A DNA stretch of 64,000 nt from Duganella sacchari (GCF_900143065.1 NZ_FRCX01000013.1:62001-126000), one strand, 5' to 3'. Counted from the first letter of the stretch, positions 1 through 9,047 are shown. Notes: generated by a model from the sequence alone, not told the origin. Program-made: numbers and translations.

Positions 1-2
1 AC

Positions 3-719
3 ATCCTGCTGAATTCACCACAAGCCATGCTGCTCATGTGGGGGGCGCAGCAAATCATGATTTACAACGCCGCCTATGCCGAACTGATCGGCCTGCCCAG
101 CCTGCGTGCACCTGGCGGTAATGTACCATCCATGCAGCCCTCCGCGTGGAGCTGGAACAGCAATGCCCTTGCCGAGGCGCGCGCCGGTCGCAGCCTCAGC
201 TATCGCGGCGCCAGCCTGCCGGTCTGGCGCAACAGCCGCACGGAACAGCAGTCGCTGGATCTGTATTACACCCCCGTCCGTGATGATAACGGTGTCGCCG
301 GCATTCTCTGCACGCTGGCGCCGGCCCCCATCGCGCCGCTGGCGGACAGCACAACGCCGCTGCGCCTGCTGGTGGTGGAAGACAACGCGGACGCCCGCTA
401 CCTGGTCTGCGAAACCCTGCGCGCGCTGGGCCACGAGGTGGAAGATGTGGCCGCCGGAGAAGATGCACTGCCCCTGCTCGCCACGCGGCATTTCGACGTG
501 CTGTTCACCGACGTCAGCCTGCCCGGCATGTCCGGCGTCGACCTCGCTCGCCATGCCCGGCAAAAGACGCCAGAGCTGGCGCTGCTGTTTGCATCCGGCT
601 ATGGCGACGAACTCACGCGCCACCTGGATTTCCCGTCGCAATCCCTGCAAAAACCTTACGATATCGAGGATCTGCAAGCGGTGCTGGAAAAAATTGCCGC
701 CAAGCTGCACGCGCCTTGA
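3..719 (+). CDS. C-terminal part of a PAS/receiver signalling protein (5' end outside window)
   Basis: The reading frame is open from the first complete codon at base 3, and residues before the first ATG (27) read ILLNSPQAMLLMWG. This matches the PAS-like sensor start SPQPMWIGWG seen in the large kinase at 41-45 kb, so the gene begins upstream of the window and only its C-terminal part is here. After a PAS-like segment comes a receiver domain (LLVVEDNADARYLV with the acidic pair, phospho-acceptor in FTDVSLPG, then QKPY as the conserved Lys). No kinase core or DNA-binding domain follows the receiver. The upstream part may carry a kinase core, which would make it a hybrid kinase, but this cannot be seen. 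It lies 68 bp before another hybrid kinase on the same strand. Confidence 0.8.
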   Translation: MLLNSPQAMLLMWGAQQIMIYNAAYAELIGLPSLRAPGGNVPSMQPSAWSWNSNALAEARAGRSLSYRGASLPVWRNSRTEQQSLDLYYTPVRDDNGVAGILCTLAPAPIAPLADSTTPLRLLVVEDNADARYLVCETLRALGHEVEDVAAGEDALPLLATRHFDVLFTDVSLPGMSGVDLARHARQKTPELALLFASGYGDELTRHLDFPSQSLQKPYDIEDLQAVLEKIAAKLHAP

Positions 720-787
720 GTTAGCCTGAGCCCACCGCATGTCCAACCGTGCGGAGCTGGCGTTGAGGTTGGCGCTAAAATCATTGC

Positions 788-2944
788 ATGATCCCGAACG
801 ACCCCATCGCCACCGCGCCTGTTGCGCCAGATGCGCACGAAGAGCTACGGCGCGCAAGGGAAGCATTACGCCAAAGCCAGCTGGAATTGCGCGCGTTGGC
901 CAACTCGATGCCGCAGCTTGCGTGGATTGCCGAGCAAGACGGCACCATGGTCTGGTACAACGACCGCTGGTATGACTACACCGGCACCACGCCGGAGCAG
1001 ATGGCGGGCGATGGCTGGAAACGCGCCTACGCACCGGACTGCATCGACCTCATGGAAGCCCATTGGCAGCAATCGCGCGCTGACGGCACACCGTTCGAAC
1101 TGGAAGTTCCGATCCGTAGCGCCACCGGCGAATTCCGCTGGTTTTTGACGCGCGCCAATCCCGTCCATGGCAGCGATGGCAAGGTGCTGCGCTGGTTCGG
1201 CACCAGCACGGACGTCGATCAGGTCAAGCGCGTACAGGAAGCCTTGCGCGATGAGACTGCCGTACTGGAACTACTCAACCACACCGGTACCGTGCTGGCA
1301 TCGCAGCGCGACCTGCATCCCTTGTTGCAAGAAGTGACGGACGCCGCCACGAGCGCCAGCGGCGCACGCTACGGCGCTTTGTTCTATCACACCACCAACA
1401 GCGCCGGCGAAGCCATGGTGCTGCATACGCTGTCGAGCGGCACGCCGGCCGCGTTCTGGCAATTTGGCCAGCCGCGCTCCACCGCCCTGTTCGGCCCCAG
1501 CATGCGCGGCGAAAGCATCGTGCGCTGCGACGATGTGCAGCAAGATCCGCGCTACAGCAAAGATACACCCCATCAAGGCATCCCGGCTGACCACCCGCCG
1601 GTGCGCAGTTATCTGGCAGTGCCGGTGGCGCTGCGTAATGGCATAACCATCGGCTGCCTGTTCTTCGGCCATCCCGAACCGGGGATTTTTGACGAGCGCA
1701 CCGAGCGCATCATTGCCGGCATCGCCGGTCAGGCCGCCATCGCCATCGACAACGCCCGGCTGTACGAGTCGGAGCGCCAGGCGCGCGCCGAGGCCGAGCG
1801 CACCAGCCAGCTGAAAGATGAGTTCCTGGCCACCCTGTCCCACGAGTTACGCACGCCACTGACCGCGATCCTGGGCTGGTCGCAAGTCTTGCGGCGCGGC
1901 AACCGCGACCAGAGCGACCTCAACCGCGGCCTGCAAACCATCGAGCGCAACGCCCGGAACCAGGCCCAGCTGATCGAAGACCTGCTGGACATGAGCAGCA
2001 TCACGTCCGGCAAAGTACGACTGGAAATGCAGCCATTGGCGCCCGCCGTGGTGGCCGCGGCCGCCATCGAAAGCGTACGGTCAGCAGCCGAAGCCAAGCA
2101 GATCCGCATCGACAAGAATTTCAGCAGTGCGCCCGGCATGGTGGCCGGCGACGCCAACCGCCTGCAGCAGATCCTGTGGAACCTGCTCAGCAACGCCATC
2201 AAATTCACGCCGCGCGGCGGCACCGTACAGGTGGGCGTACAACGCGACGGCGATCACATTGCCATCACGGTGCGCGATAGCGGCATCGGCATTGCGCCCG
2301 CGTTTGTCAACCACGTGTTCGAACGCTTCCGCCAGGCCGACGCCACCACCACCCGCCAGCATGGCGGCCTCGGGCTGGGACTGGCCATCGTCAAGCACCT
2401 GGTGGAACAGCATGGCGGCACCATCAGCGTAACCAGCGCCGGCGAGGGCCAAGGCGCCAGCTTTACGGTACGCCTGCCGCGCCACGACGCCAAGCTGCCC
2501 GCGCCGTCCAGTGCCCTGCCCCTGGCGCCCGCGGCCCATGGTGCGGCGCATGATTTGTCCGGCGTGCAGGTGCTGGTGGTCGACGATGAGGACGATGCGC
2601 GCGAACTCATCAAACGCATCCTCAACGACTGCAACGCGGAAGTGCTGACCGCCGCCACCGCCACCGAAGCCTTAAACCTGCTGCAACACGAACGCCCCGA
2701 CCTCATGGTCAGCGACCTGGGCATGCCGGAAGTCGATGGTTATGGCCTGCTCGACCGCATCCGCGCGATGGGACCATCGCGCGGCGGCGACCTGCCGGCG
2801 ATTGCGCTGACCGCGTTTGCCCGCTCGGAAGACCGGATCAAGGCCATGTCCAGTGGTTTTTTGGCACACATTGCCAAACCCGTGGAACCCAACGAGCTGA
2901 TCGCCAAGGTGGCCGCCATGAGCGCAGCGCACCGGCACGCCTAA
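788..2944 (+). CDS. PAS-GAF hybrid sensor histidine kinase with C-terminal receiver
   Basis: 718 residues. Order of parts: PAS (about 35-150, with FRWFLTRANPV and GTSTDVDQ typical of PAS-PAC), GAF (about 165-325, ending in AIAIDNARLYE), HisKA with phospho-acceptor His352 in ATLSHELRTPL, HATPase (NLLSNAIKFTPRGG, DSGIGI, GGLGLGLAIVKHL) and a receiver with Asp643 in VSDLGMPEVDG. No transmembrane segment is evident, so the kinase is probably cytosolic and senses through PAS/GAF. The receiver at the C-terminus suggests a phosphorelay or an internal phosphate sink. No good Shine-Dalgarno precedes ATG 788, so the start is less certain than the rest. It lies 68 bp after another signalling gene and is followed by a 243-bp AT-rich gap (2945-3187) in which I could assign no clear promoter. 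Confidence 0.93.
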   Translation: MIPNDPIATAPVAPDAHEELRRAREALRQSQLELRALANSMPQLAWIAEQDGTMVWYNDRWYDYTGTTPEQMAGDGWKRAYAPDCIDLMEAHWQQSRADGTPFELEVPIRSATGEFRWFLTRANPVHGSDGKVLRWFGTSTDVDQVKRVQEALRDETAVLELLNHTGTVLASQRDLHPLLQEVTDAATSASGARYGALFYHTTNSAGEAMVLHTLSSGTPAAFWQFGQPRSTALFGPSMRGESIVRCDDVQQDPRYSKDTPHQGIPADHPPVRSYLAVPVALRNGITIGCLFFGHPEPGIFDERTERIIAGIAGQAAIAIDNARLYESERQARAEAERTSQLKDEFLATLSHELRTPLTAILGWSQVLRRGNRDQSDLNRGLQTIERNARNQAQLIEDLLDMSSITSGKVRLEMQPLAPAVVAAAAIESVRSAAEAKQIRIDKNFSSAPGMVAGDANRLQQILWNLLSNAIKFTPRGGTVQVGVQRDGDHIAITVRDSGIGIAPAFVNHVFERFRQADATTTRQHGGLGLGLAIVKHLVEQHGGTISVTSAGEGQGASFTVRLPRHDAKLPAPSSALPLAPAAHGAAHDLSGVQVLVVDDEDDARELIKRILNDCNAEVLTAATATEALNLLQHERPDLMVSDLGMPEVDGYGLLDRIRAMGPSRGGDLPAIALTAFARSEDRIKAMSSGFLAHIAKPVEPNELIAKVAAMSAAHRHA

Positions 2945-3187
2945 ACCCTGTCGCTTACGGGCCCGGGTATGAATAAAATTACCTCAAGGAAAGTATTCAT
3001 TCCTACCCTCAGACGCGGCGCTGTCCTACAAGCAATTCTGAAAACTCTTGCTACACTACAAAAATCTAAAAAAAGGCGTACTATAGTTTCCACACGGAAA
3101 TTAATGTACACTTGTGTGCGACGCAGCACCGCAACATCGACTATTATCGAATTAGTACTACACTAGAGACAGACTGAGACCATCACC

Positions 3188-4165
3188 ATGCCGAGCCGAG
3201 ACGAAATCCTGAACGCCAAAATTCTGGTGGTGGATGACAGCGCAGACAACGTCGATCTGATGTTGGAGATCTTGCGTGAGGCCGGCTATACAGATGTGTC
3301 TTCCACCATGCTGCCGGAACAGGTGTGCCCCCTGCACCGCCAGCATTGCTACGACCTGATCCTGCTGGACCTGCAGATGCCGGGCCTGAACGGCTTCCAG
3401 GTCATGAAGGGCCTCAAGGAGATCGAGCAAGGCGGCTACCTGCCCGTGCTGGCCCTGACCGCCCAGCCCAGCTTCAAGATTGCCGCGCTGGAAGCCGGCG
3501 CGCGCGACTTCATCAGCAAACCGTTCGATCTGCTGGAAGTCCACAAACGCATTCACAACATGCTGGAAGTGCGCCTGCTGTACAAGGAACTGGCGCAATA
3601 CAGCCGCCAGCAGCAGGAACTGGCGCTGCATGACCCGCTGACCAGCCTGCCGAACCGCCGCCTGCTGGAAGACCGCATCGCCACCGTGCTGCAACATGCC
3701 ACGCGCCAGCAGAACAAGGCTGCCGTCATGTATCTGGACCTGGATGGATTCAAGGCGATCAACGACACCCACGGCCATGCCTATGGCGACGAAATCCTCA
3801 AGCAAGTGGCGCAGCGCCTGGTGGGCTGCTCGCGCAAGGAAGATACCGTAGCCCGGGTAGGCGGCGACGAGTTCGTCATCGTTATGGGCAATATCGCCCA
3901 CATTGCCGACACCCAGGAGCCGTGCAACAAGCTGATCGACGCCGTCTCCCAGCCTTACCAGGTCAATGGCCTGACCCTGCAGCTGTCCACCAGCATCGGC
4001 GTCGGCATCTTCCCGGACGACGCCACCGAAGTGGCGCCGCTGATTGCCGCCGCCGACGGCGCCCTGTACGAAGCCAAGCGCTCCGGCAAAAACCGCTGCT
4101 GCACGGCACAAATGATGAGCACGCCTCCCAAGCAGCATCACGTGATGTCGGCTTCCATCGCCTGA
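3188..4165 (+). CDS. Receiver-GGDEF diguanylate cyclase (response regulator)
   Basis: 325 residues. The N-terminal receiver (about 12-130; VVDDSADNVDLM, phospho-acceptor Asp61 in LLDLQMPGLNG, conserved Lys in ISKPFD) is joined by a helical linker to a GGDEF domain. The catalytic motif GGDEF is intact at 225-229, and an RxxD inhibitory site (RKED, 216-219) stands five residues before it. The protein should therefore make cyclic di-GMP from two GTP when activated, with product feedback at the I-site. This is the architecture of PleD/WspR-like regulators. It is the one gene in this first cluster with an obvious enzymatic output, so a neighbouring kinase is a plausible phosphodonor; that link is inferred from position only. 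Confidence 0.95.
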   Translation: MPSRDEILNAKILVVDDSADNVDLMLEILREAGYTDVSSTMLPEQVCPLHRQHCYDLILLDLQMPGLNGFQVMKGLKEIEQGGYLPVLALTAQPSFKIAALEAGARDFISKPFDLLEVHKRIHNMLEVRLLYKELAQYSRQQQELALHDPLTSLPNRRLLEDRIATVLQHATRQQNKAAVMYLDLDGFKAINDTHGHAYGDEILKQVAQRLVGCSRKEDTVARVGGDEFVIVMGNIAHIADTQEPCNKLIDAVSQPYQVNGLTLQLSTSIGVGIFPDDATEVAPLIAAADGALYEAKRSGKNRCCTAQMMSTPPKQHHVMSASIA

Positions 4166-4173
4166 AACAACAA

Positions 4174-4194
4174 GGGCGGGCACATGGCCCGCCC
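4174..4194. terminator. GC-rich hairpin between convergent genes
   Basis: Perfect 8-bp inverted repeat GGGCGGGC / GCCCGCCC around a 5-base loop, 8 bp after the stop of the diguanylate cyclase and 27 bp beyond the stop of the convergent gene. There is no long T-tract on either side, so efficiency is uncertain, but the position fits a bidirectional terminator. Confidence 0.65.
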
Positions 4195-4221
4195 GTTCCG
4201 GCTTACCCGCTGCAGCGCTGC

Positions 4222-4644
4222 TTAGTGCGCGCCGGCCTCTTCCTTCTTCAAGCCCTTTTGCGTGCTGTGCTCGACCTTGGCGGCGTGCTGATGGTCGTCA
4301 TGGGCATTCACGATTTCCGGCGGCACCTCAATCCGGGTAATGCCCGCATCCACCGAGACTGGATCGCTGGCCGGGAAAGTCATTTCCACGCCGCTATCGA
4401 GCAAGGTTTCCCTGGCTTGTTCCGCCGGCGTTTCCTGCTCTTCGCCAGCCAGCGCCGTGATGGCGGCCGCCCACTTGACGAATTTCAGCTCCGCCAGCTC
4501 GCGCACCGTGTGCACGTTAAAAGCCTGCGCCAGCGCCTTGGCATCTTTTACGCTAATACCTCGCAAGGCGCTGGTTGGCGCATCGGCCAGCGCGCGGAAG
4601 CTATGGCCGACGTACTCTTGGTCCACGACAGTATCGATATTCAT
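4222..4644 (-). CDS. Small uncharacterised protein with helix-hairpin-helix-like region
   Basis: 140 residues from the ATG at 4644, chosen because AAAGGA lies 6 bases upstream and the longer reading frame upstream lacks such a site. The middle (SALRGISVKDAKALAQAF then VHTVRELAEL) resembles a helix-hairpin-helix segment of the kind in DUF4332-like proteins, where a chain of short helices carries a Gly-rich turn. The C-terminus is acidic and His-containing, with no predicted membrane segment. I do not recognise a characterised homologue. It is divergent from the hybrid kinase starting at 4860 and convergent with the diguanylate cyclase. Confidence 0.75.
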   Translation of the reverse strand: MNIDTVVDQEYVGHSFRALADAPTSALRGISVKDAKALAQAFNVHTVRELAELKFVKWAAAITALAGEEQETPAEQARETLLDSGVEMTFPASDPVSVDAGITRIEVPPEIVNAHDDHQHAAKVEHSTQKGLKKEEAGAH

Positions 4645-4762
4645 GATGAATCCTTTCAGGTGACGTTCCATCCTACTGTGCCAGTGGTGGCCATCCGGGT
4701 CTGTGCGGAAGCGAACGCTATGCCACGCGGATTTGGTGTCGCGTTCAGTTGCACTGGCGTTT

Positions 4763-4791
4763 TTGACATTCATATATGCAATTGCTATGAT
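4763..4791 (+). promoter_or_regulatory. Sigma-70 promoter upstream of the REC-HK-REC gene
   Basis: TTGACA (4763-4768) and TATGAT (4786-4791) are separated by exactly 17 bp, a near-consensus housekeeping promoter. The expected transcript start is near 4798, leaving about a 60-base leader before the GTG at 4860. Confidence 0.75.
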
Positions 4792-4859
4792 CGCCCGGTA
4801 CTTCTCTGGCAGCGTTCAGGCCGCGAAGATTTCGCTGTGTCGCATAGTGCAGAGACCCC

Positions 4860-6479
4860 GTGCCCAAACTAGACAAACCCAAGATCCTGGTCGTTAATGA
4901 CGACGCCAACAGCCTGTTCGCGCTGACCAGCCTGCTCGCCCAATGGGCCGAACAGGAGTCCTATGAGGTATTGGCGGCGCGCTCGGGGCAGGACGCCTTG
5001 CGTCAGGTACTCATGCACGACTTTGCCGTCATTCTGCTGGACGTCAACATGCCCGGCATGGACGGGTTTGAAACGGCCGCCGCCATCCATGCCCGCGCGC
5101 GCTCGGCCGACATTCCCATCATCTTCATCACCGCCTTCCTCGCCGACGAACTGGACCGGCTGAAGGCTTACCAGCATGGCGCTGTCGACTTCCTGTTCAC
5201 GCCAGTGATTCCGCAAATCCTGTACGCCAAGATTTCGGTGTTCGTCGCGCTGGCCATGAAGAATGAGGAACTGAAAAAACAGGCGCGCCAGCTCAGCCAG
5301 CGCACCACCGAACTGACCGCCACCAACCAGCGCCTGACCCGCGAGATCGAAGAGCGCCAGACGGTGGAACGGCAAAACCACGCCAAGGACGAATTCCTGG
5401 CCATGCTGGGCCACGAGCTGCGCAACCCGCTGAGCGCCATCAGCAGCGCCGCGTCCCTGATCGGCCTGCCTGGCGTGTCGCTGGAAGGCGTGCAGCGCGC
5501 CAAGAAAATCATCCAGCGCCAGAGCCAGCATCTGGGCCGCATCGTTGACGACCTGCTTGACCTGTCGCGCGCCATGTCCGGCAAGATCCTGCTCAACCGC
5601 GTGCCGCTTGACCTGGCCGCCCTGGTGGCCACCTCGCTGGAAACCTACCGCGCCACGGGCCGCAGCACCGATTACGAACTGGAACAGGATCTGGACCCAG
5701 GCTGGGTCGACGGCGACAGCACGCGCCTGGAGCAGATCACCAGCAACCTGCTCGACAACGCCCTCAAGTACACCCAGCCCGGCGGCCGTATCGAAGTACG
5801 CACCTGGACGGAAAACGAGGACGTGGTGCTCAGCGTCCGCGACACCGGCGTCGGCATTCCCGCCGAACTGCTGCCGCAGGTATTTGACGTCTTCGTCCAG
5901 GGCAGCAGCACGCTGGACCGTTCGCAGGGCGGCCTCGGCATCGGCCTGTCGCTGGTGCGCCGCCTTTCAGAGCTGCATGGCGGCAGCATCGAAGCCGACA
6001 GCAAAGGCCCCAACCGCGGCAGCACCTTCACGCTGCGCCTGCCACGCATCGAGCACCCGGTGGCCGCCGCCCCCGCCGCACCGGCGCGCGCCGAGCATGG
6101 CAAGCCGCGCGTGCTGCTCATCGAAGACAACGACGATGGCCGCGAAATGATGACCATGATGCTGGGCGGTTACGGTTACGACGTCGCAGCTGCTGCCGAT
6201 GGCCTGCTGGGCTTGGAAGCGGCAGTCAGTTACCAGCCGGACCTGGCGCTGGTGGACATTGGCCTGCCCGGCATCGACGGCTACGAAGTCGCGCGCCGCC
6301 TGCGCGCCGATCCCGCTACGCGCGACATCAAGCTGATCGCCCTCACCGGCTATGGCCTGGCGGAAGACCTGCGGCGCGTGATGGAGGCCGGTTTCGACCG
6401 CCACCTGGTCAAGCCGGTCGATATCGACCAGCTCATGGAAGTGATCGACAGCAGCGCCCAGGTACCGGTAAAACAATAG
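4860..6479 (+). CDS. REC-HisKA-HATPase-REC hybrid histidine kinase
   Basis: 539 residues beginning with a GTG codon (PKLDKPKILVVNDD follows directly). A first receiver (about 8-125, Asp61 in LLDVNMPGMDG) leads through a coiled coil (LKKQARQLSQRTTELTATNQ) to a HisKA domain with His185 in AMLGHELRNPL, an HATPase domain (NLLDNALKYTQPGG, DTGVGI, GGLGIGLSLVRRL) and a second receiver with Asp466 in LVDIGLPGIDG. There is no membrane segment. A receiver at the N-terminus means the kinase probably receives a signal from another kinase, then passes phosphate to its own C-terminal receiver or onward. A strong promoter precedes it. Confidence 0.94.
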   Translation: MPKLDKPKILVVNDDANSLFALTSLLAQWAEQESYEVLAARSGQDALRQVLMHDFAVILLDVNMPGMDGFETAAAIHARARSADIPIIFITAFLADELDRLKAYQHGAVDFLFTPVIPQILYAKISVFVALAMKNEELKKQARQLSQRTTELTATNQRLTREIEERQTVERQNHAKDEFLAMLGHELRNPLSAISSAASLIGLPGVSLEGVQRAKKIIQRQSQHLGRIVDDLLDLSRAMSGKILLNRVPLDLAALVATSLETYRATGRSTDYELEQDLDPGWVDGDSTRLEQITSNLLDNALKYTQPGGRIEVRTWTENEDVVLSVRDTGVGIPAELLPQVFDVFVQGSSTLDRSQGGLGIGLSLVRRLSELHGGSIEADSKGPNRGSTFTLRLPRIEHPVAAAPAAPARAEHGKPRVLLIEDNDDGREMMTMMLGGYGYDVAAAADGLLGLEAAVSYQPDLALVDIGLPGIDGYEVARRLRADPATRDIKLIALTGYGLAEDLRRVMEAGFDRHLVKPVDIDQLMEVIDSSAQVPVKQ

Positions 6480-6556
6480 CGGTGCGCCACAAGGTGCAAA
6501 GCTCGGGTATCATCGGTGCCACACCGTAGTCTGTCCGACCTCAACAGAGAAAACCT

Positions 6557-7276
6557 ATGTCCGCATCGGCACCGCAAGAACACCTCGATCAACAGCAAGA
6601 CGCCCTGCGCAGCGCGGACCTGAGCGAATTGCTGGGCCACGTCCACACCTGCTGGGACAACGAGCGCCGCTCGCTGTCGCGCCAGCTGCATGACAGCCTG
6701 GGCTCGTCGCTGACCGCACTGACCATGCACCTGGGCCTGCTCATGCAAAAGCTGCCTGCCGACCAGGCGCTGCAGGACCGTGCCGGCCACATGAAAAAAC
6801 TGCTGAACCAGATTGTTGAAACCAACCGCCAGATGCAGCTCAAGCTGTGGAACGACAAGCTGGAATTCCTGGGCGTGCGCGTCGCGCTGGATGAGCTGGT
6901 CACTCAGTTTGGCGAACAGCGCGGCATCACCGCGCGCTGCAGCCTGCCGGAAGAAGAACTCAACTGCCCGCGCAGCCACGGCATCGTGCTGCTGCATACG
7001 CTGGAAGAAGCGCTGCGCAATATTGACGCCCACGCGCAAGCCACCGAGGTGGACGTCATCGTGGACGACAACGAAGACGAAGTCATGCTGACCGTGAAAG
7101 ATAACGGCGTCGGCCTCAGCGGCCCCGTGCCAGCCGGCATGTCGGCCGGCAAATTCGGCCTGCGCATGGCGCGCGAGCGCGCCGCCTACCTGGGCGGCAC
7201 GCTGACCCTGGCGGCGGGACCCGAGCGCGGCGTCACGCTGACCATGATCCTGCCCAAGCCAGCCACCGCCGTTTAA
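6557..7276 (+). CDS. Soluble HisKA_3-type sensor histidine kinase
   Basis: 239 residues. A short helical N-terminus runs into a dimerisation/phospho-acceptor helix of the NarX/LiaS/DesK class (RQLHDSLGSSLTAL, His45), followed by a HATPase domain (EEALRNIDAHAQATEV, DNGVGL, GKFGLRMARERAAYLGG). Kinases of this class normally phosphorylate NarL/LuxR-type response regulators, but no such regulator is adjacent. There is no transmembrane or recognisable sensor domain, so it may respond to a partner protein. It follows the REC-HK-REC gene by 77 bp and its stop overlaps the convergent oxidoreductase stop by 3 bp. Confidence 0.88.
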   Translation: MSASAPQEHLDQQQDALRSADLSELLGHVHTCWDNERRSLSRQLHDSLGSSLTALTMHLGLLMQKLPADQALQDRAGHMKKLLNQIVETNRQMQLKLWNDKLEFLGVRVALDELVTQFGEQRGITARCSLPEEELNCPRSHGIVLLHTLEEALRNIDAHAQATEVDVIVDDNEDEVMLTVKDNGVGLSGPVPAGMSAGKFGLRMARERAAYLGGTLTLAAGPERGVTLTMILPKPATAV

Positions 7277-8553
7277 TGCAGCTTGACCAGCGGCGTGGTG
7301 CGCTTGATGAGGAAGCGCGCCAACGCCAGCACACCCGTACGTACAGTGCCCAGCACGGCCTGGTGGTGCATCAGGTGCAGGCTTACGTACATCATGCGGG
7401 CCACAAAGCCGTCCACGAACCAGCTTAGTCCTTTCAATGATCCCATCAGGCTGCCGACTGAAGTAGTCTGGCCGAACGACACCAGCGAGCCGTAGTCGCG
7501 GTATTCATAAGGCTTGTTTTGCGGCGGTTTGCCTTTATGCTCGCGCAGGAAGGTCTCCAGCAGATAATCGGCCTGCTGGTGCGCGGCTTGCGCACGCGGC
7601 GGCACCAGCTTGCCGTCCGGCCCCGCGCACGCGGCGCAGTCACCCAGTGCATAGATGTAGTCAAAACCCTTGACGGCCAGCGTGCCGTCAACGTCCAGCT
7701 GGCCCGACTTCACGGTCGGCAGGCCCAGCGTCTTGAGGAAGTCCGGCGCCTTGATACCGGCCGCCCAGACCACGATCTGCGCCGGATAAACCGTGTCGCC
7801 GGCCGTCACGCTGCGCTCATCGATAGCGGTCACGCGCGTGGCTGTGACCACGGTGACGGCACGCTCGCGCAACAGCTTCAGCGCGGCGTCCGAGACTTTC
7901 TCCGGCAACGGCGCCAGGATGCGCGGTGCGCCCTCCAGCAGCGTGATGCGGACATCGCGCTCAGCCTTCAGCCGGCGGAAGCCGTAGGCCGCATACACGC
8001 CGCTGGCCTCGCGCAATTCCGCCGCCAGCTCGACACCGGTGGCGCCACCGCCGATGATGACCACGTCCACGCCCGCATCCTGCTTCAGCTCGGCCAAGGT
8101 CAGCAGCTTGAGCAGCGTCAGGCGGAAGCGTTCCGCATCCTCGGTGGCATTCAGGGAAATGGTGTGCTCGGCGGCGCCGGGCACACCGAAATAATTGGAG
8201 GTACTGCCCACGGCGATCACCAGCTTGTCGAAGCGGATCTGGCGTTCGGGCAGGATTTCTTCGTGTTCGCTGAGGATGGCGCCCACCGTCAGCAAACGCT
8301 GCTGCGCATCGAGCGCCGTCAGCGGACCATATACAAAGGTGAAGCCGTTGTCGTGCGCCAGCATCTGATACGACAAGCCCTCCTGGTGCACATCCAGCGT
8401 TCCCGCAGCCACTTCATGCAGCGACGGTTTCCAGATATGGAACAGGCGGCTGTCCACCAGCATCACCGCTTCGGGCCCCAGCTTGCGGCCCAGTTTGCAG
8501 GCAAGTTCCAGACCGCCCGCACCGCCGCCAACAATGATGAATTTACTTTGCAA
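7273..8553 (-). CDS. NDH-2-like FAD-dependent NADH:quinone oxidoreductase
   Basis: 426 residues. The N-terminus carries the FAD dinucleotide fold (IIVGGGAGGLELA), a second Rossmann motif for NAD(P)H lies mid-protein (VVIIGGGATGVELAAEL), and a late FAD motif reads YALGDCAAC. The C-terminal region has amphipathic/hydrophobic stretches suited to membrane-surface binding. This is the layout of single-subunit type II NADH dehydrogenases, which oxidise NADH and reduce quinone without proton pumping. The start codon is TTG at 8553, supported by AGGAG 6 bases upstream and by the FAD motif starting immediately afterwards. It lies 32 bp downstream of the His-rich secreted protein gene, so the two may be cotranscribed. 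Confidence 0.9.
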   Translation of the reverse strand: MQSKFIIVGGGAGGLELACKLGRKLGPEAVMLVDSRLFHIWKPSLHEVAAGTLDVHQEGLSYQMLAHDNGFTFVYGPLTALDAQQRLLTVGAILSEHEEILPERQIRFDKLVIAVGSTSNYFGVPGAAEHTISLNATEDAERFRLTLLKLLTLAELKQDAGVDVVIIGGGATGVELAAELREASGVYAAYGFRRLKAERDVRITLLEGAPRILAPLPEKVSDAALKLLRERAVTVVTATRVTAIDERSVTAGDTVYPAQIVVWAAGIKAPDFLKTLGLPTVKSGQLDVDGTLAVKGFDYIYALGDCAACAGPDGKLVPPRAQAAHQQADYLLETFLREHKGKPPQNKPYEYRDYGSLVSFGQTTSVGSLMGSLKGLSWFVDGFVARMMYVSLHLMHHQAVLGTVRTGVLALARFLIKRTTPLVKLH

Positions 8554-8585
8554 GAAGTTCTCCTGTGGCGGCGCTGGCCGCCGGG

Positions 8586-9047
8586 TTATTGGTCGTGGTG
8601 GCCGTGACGGTCGTGGCCATGACCATGGCCACGGTCATGCTCCTGCCAGCGGCCCGGGCCGCGGTCGTCGCGGCGGTCCTCGCGCCAGCCGTCGCGCTCA
8701 TGGTGGCCATGGCGTTCGCGGTAGCGCGGTGCATACTCATTGGTGTACCAGCGGTCCTGAACAAAAAACACGCGCTGGTTGCAGGCGCGATAAGCGTAGC
8801 AGTGCTTGCTCCAGTGACGGGCATGGCCAGGCGGCACACGCAGGTAGACCGGCGCGGTCTCGACGTAGCGCACCGGACGTTCCACCAGCACCGGCTGGCG
8901 ATAAATCACTTGTGGCGGCGGATAATCGCCGACATCAATGCGGCCGTAAAACCCTGGCTGGCCAACACTGATGGAAACGCCAACGTCCGAAGCGAAGGCG
9001 GATGCAGACAGTGCCAGCAAACTGGCGGCGAGTAACTTGGCTTTCAT
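8586..9047 (-). CDS. Secreted protein with His/Arg/Gly-rich C-terminus
   Basis: 153 residues. A typical Sec signal peptide (KAKLLAASLLALSASAFA) is followed by a Pro/Tyr/Val-rich region (YPPPQVIYRQPVLVERPVRY), a segment with two cysteines (KHCYAYRACNQ), and a charged tail extremely rich in His, Arg, Gly and Asp (HDRGHGHGHDRHGHH). Similar small exported proteins with such tails are common in Burkholderiales but have no assigned function that I know. The His-rich tail could bind divalent metals; that is inference. It is the first gene of a possible two-gene unit with the NDH-2-like gene. A 142-bp gap (9048-9189) separates it from the divergent marR gene. Confidence 0.83.
   Translation of the reverse strand: MKAKLLAASLLALSASAFASDVGVSISVGQPGFYGRIDVGDYPPPQVIYRQPVLVERPVRYVETAPVYLRVPPGHARHWSKHCYAYRACNQRVFFVQDRWYTNEYAPRYRERHGHHERDGWREDRRDDRGPGRWQEHDRGHGHGHDRHGHHDQ

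Noticed and set aside
2945..3187. Short gene or regulatory RNA in the AT-rich gap before the diguanylate cyclase
   Set aside because: The open frames there overlap AT-rich non-coding-like sequence without ribosome sites, and no hairpin plus T-run was evident.
8567..8582. Hairpin GGCGGC-N4-GCCGCC between the His-rich protein gene and the NDH-2-like gene
   Set aside because: Only 6 bp of stem and no T-run; it lies inside what looks like a two-gene unit, so a terminator call is not supported.
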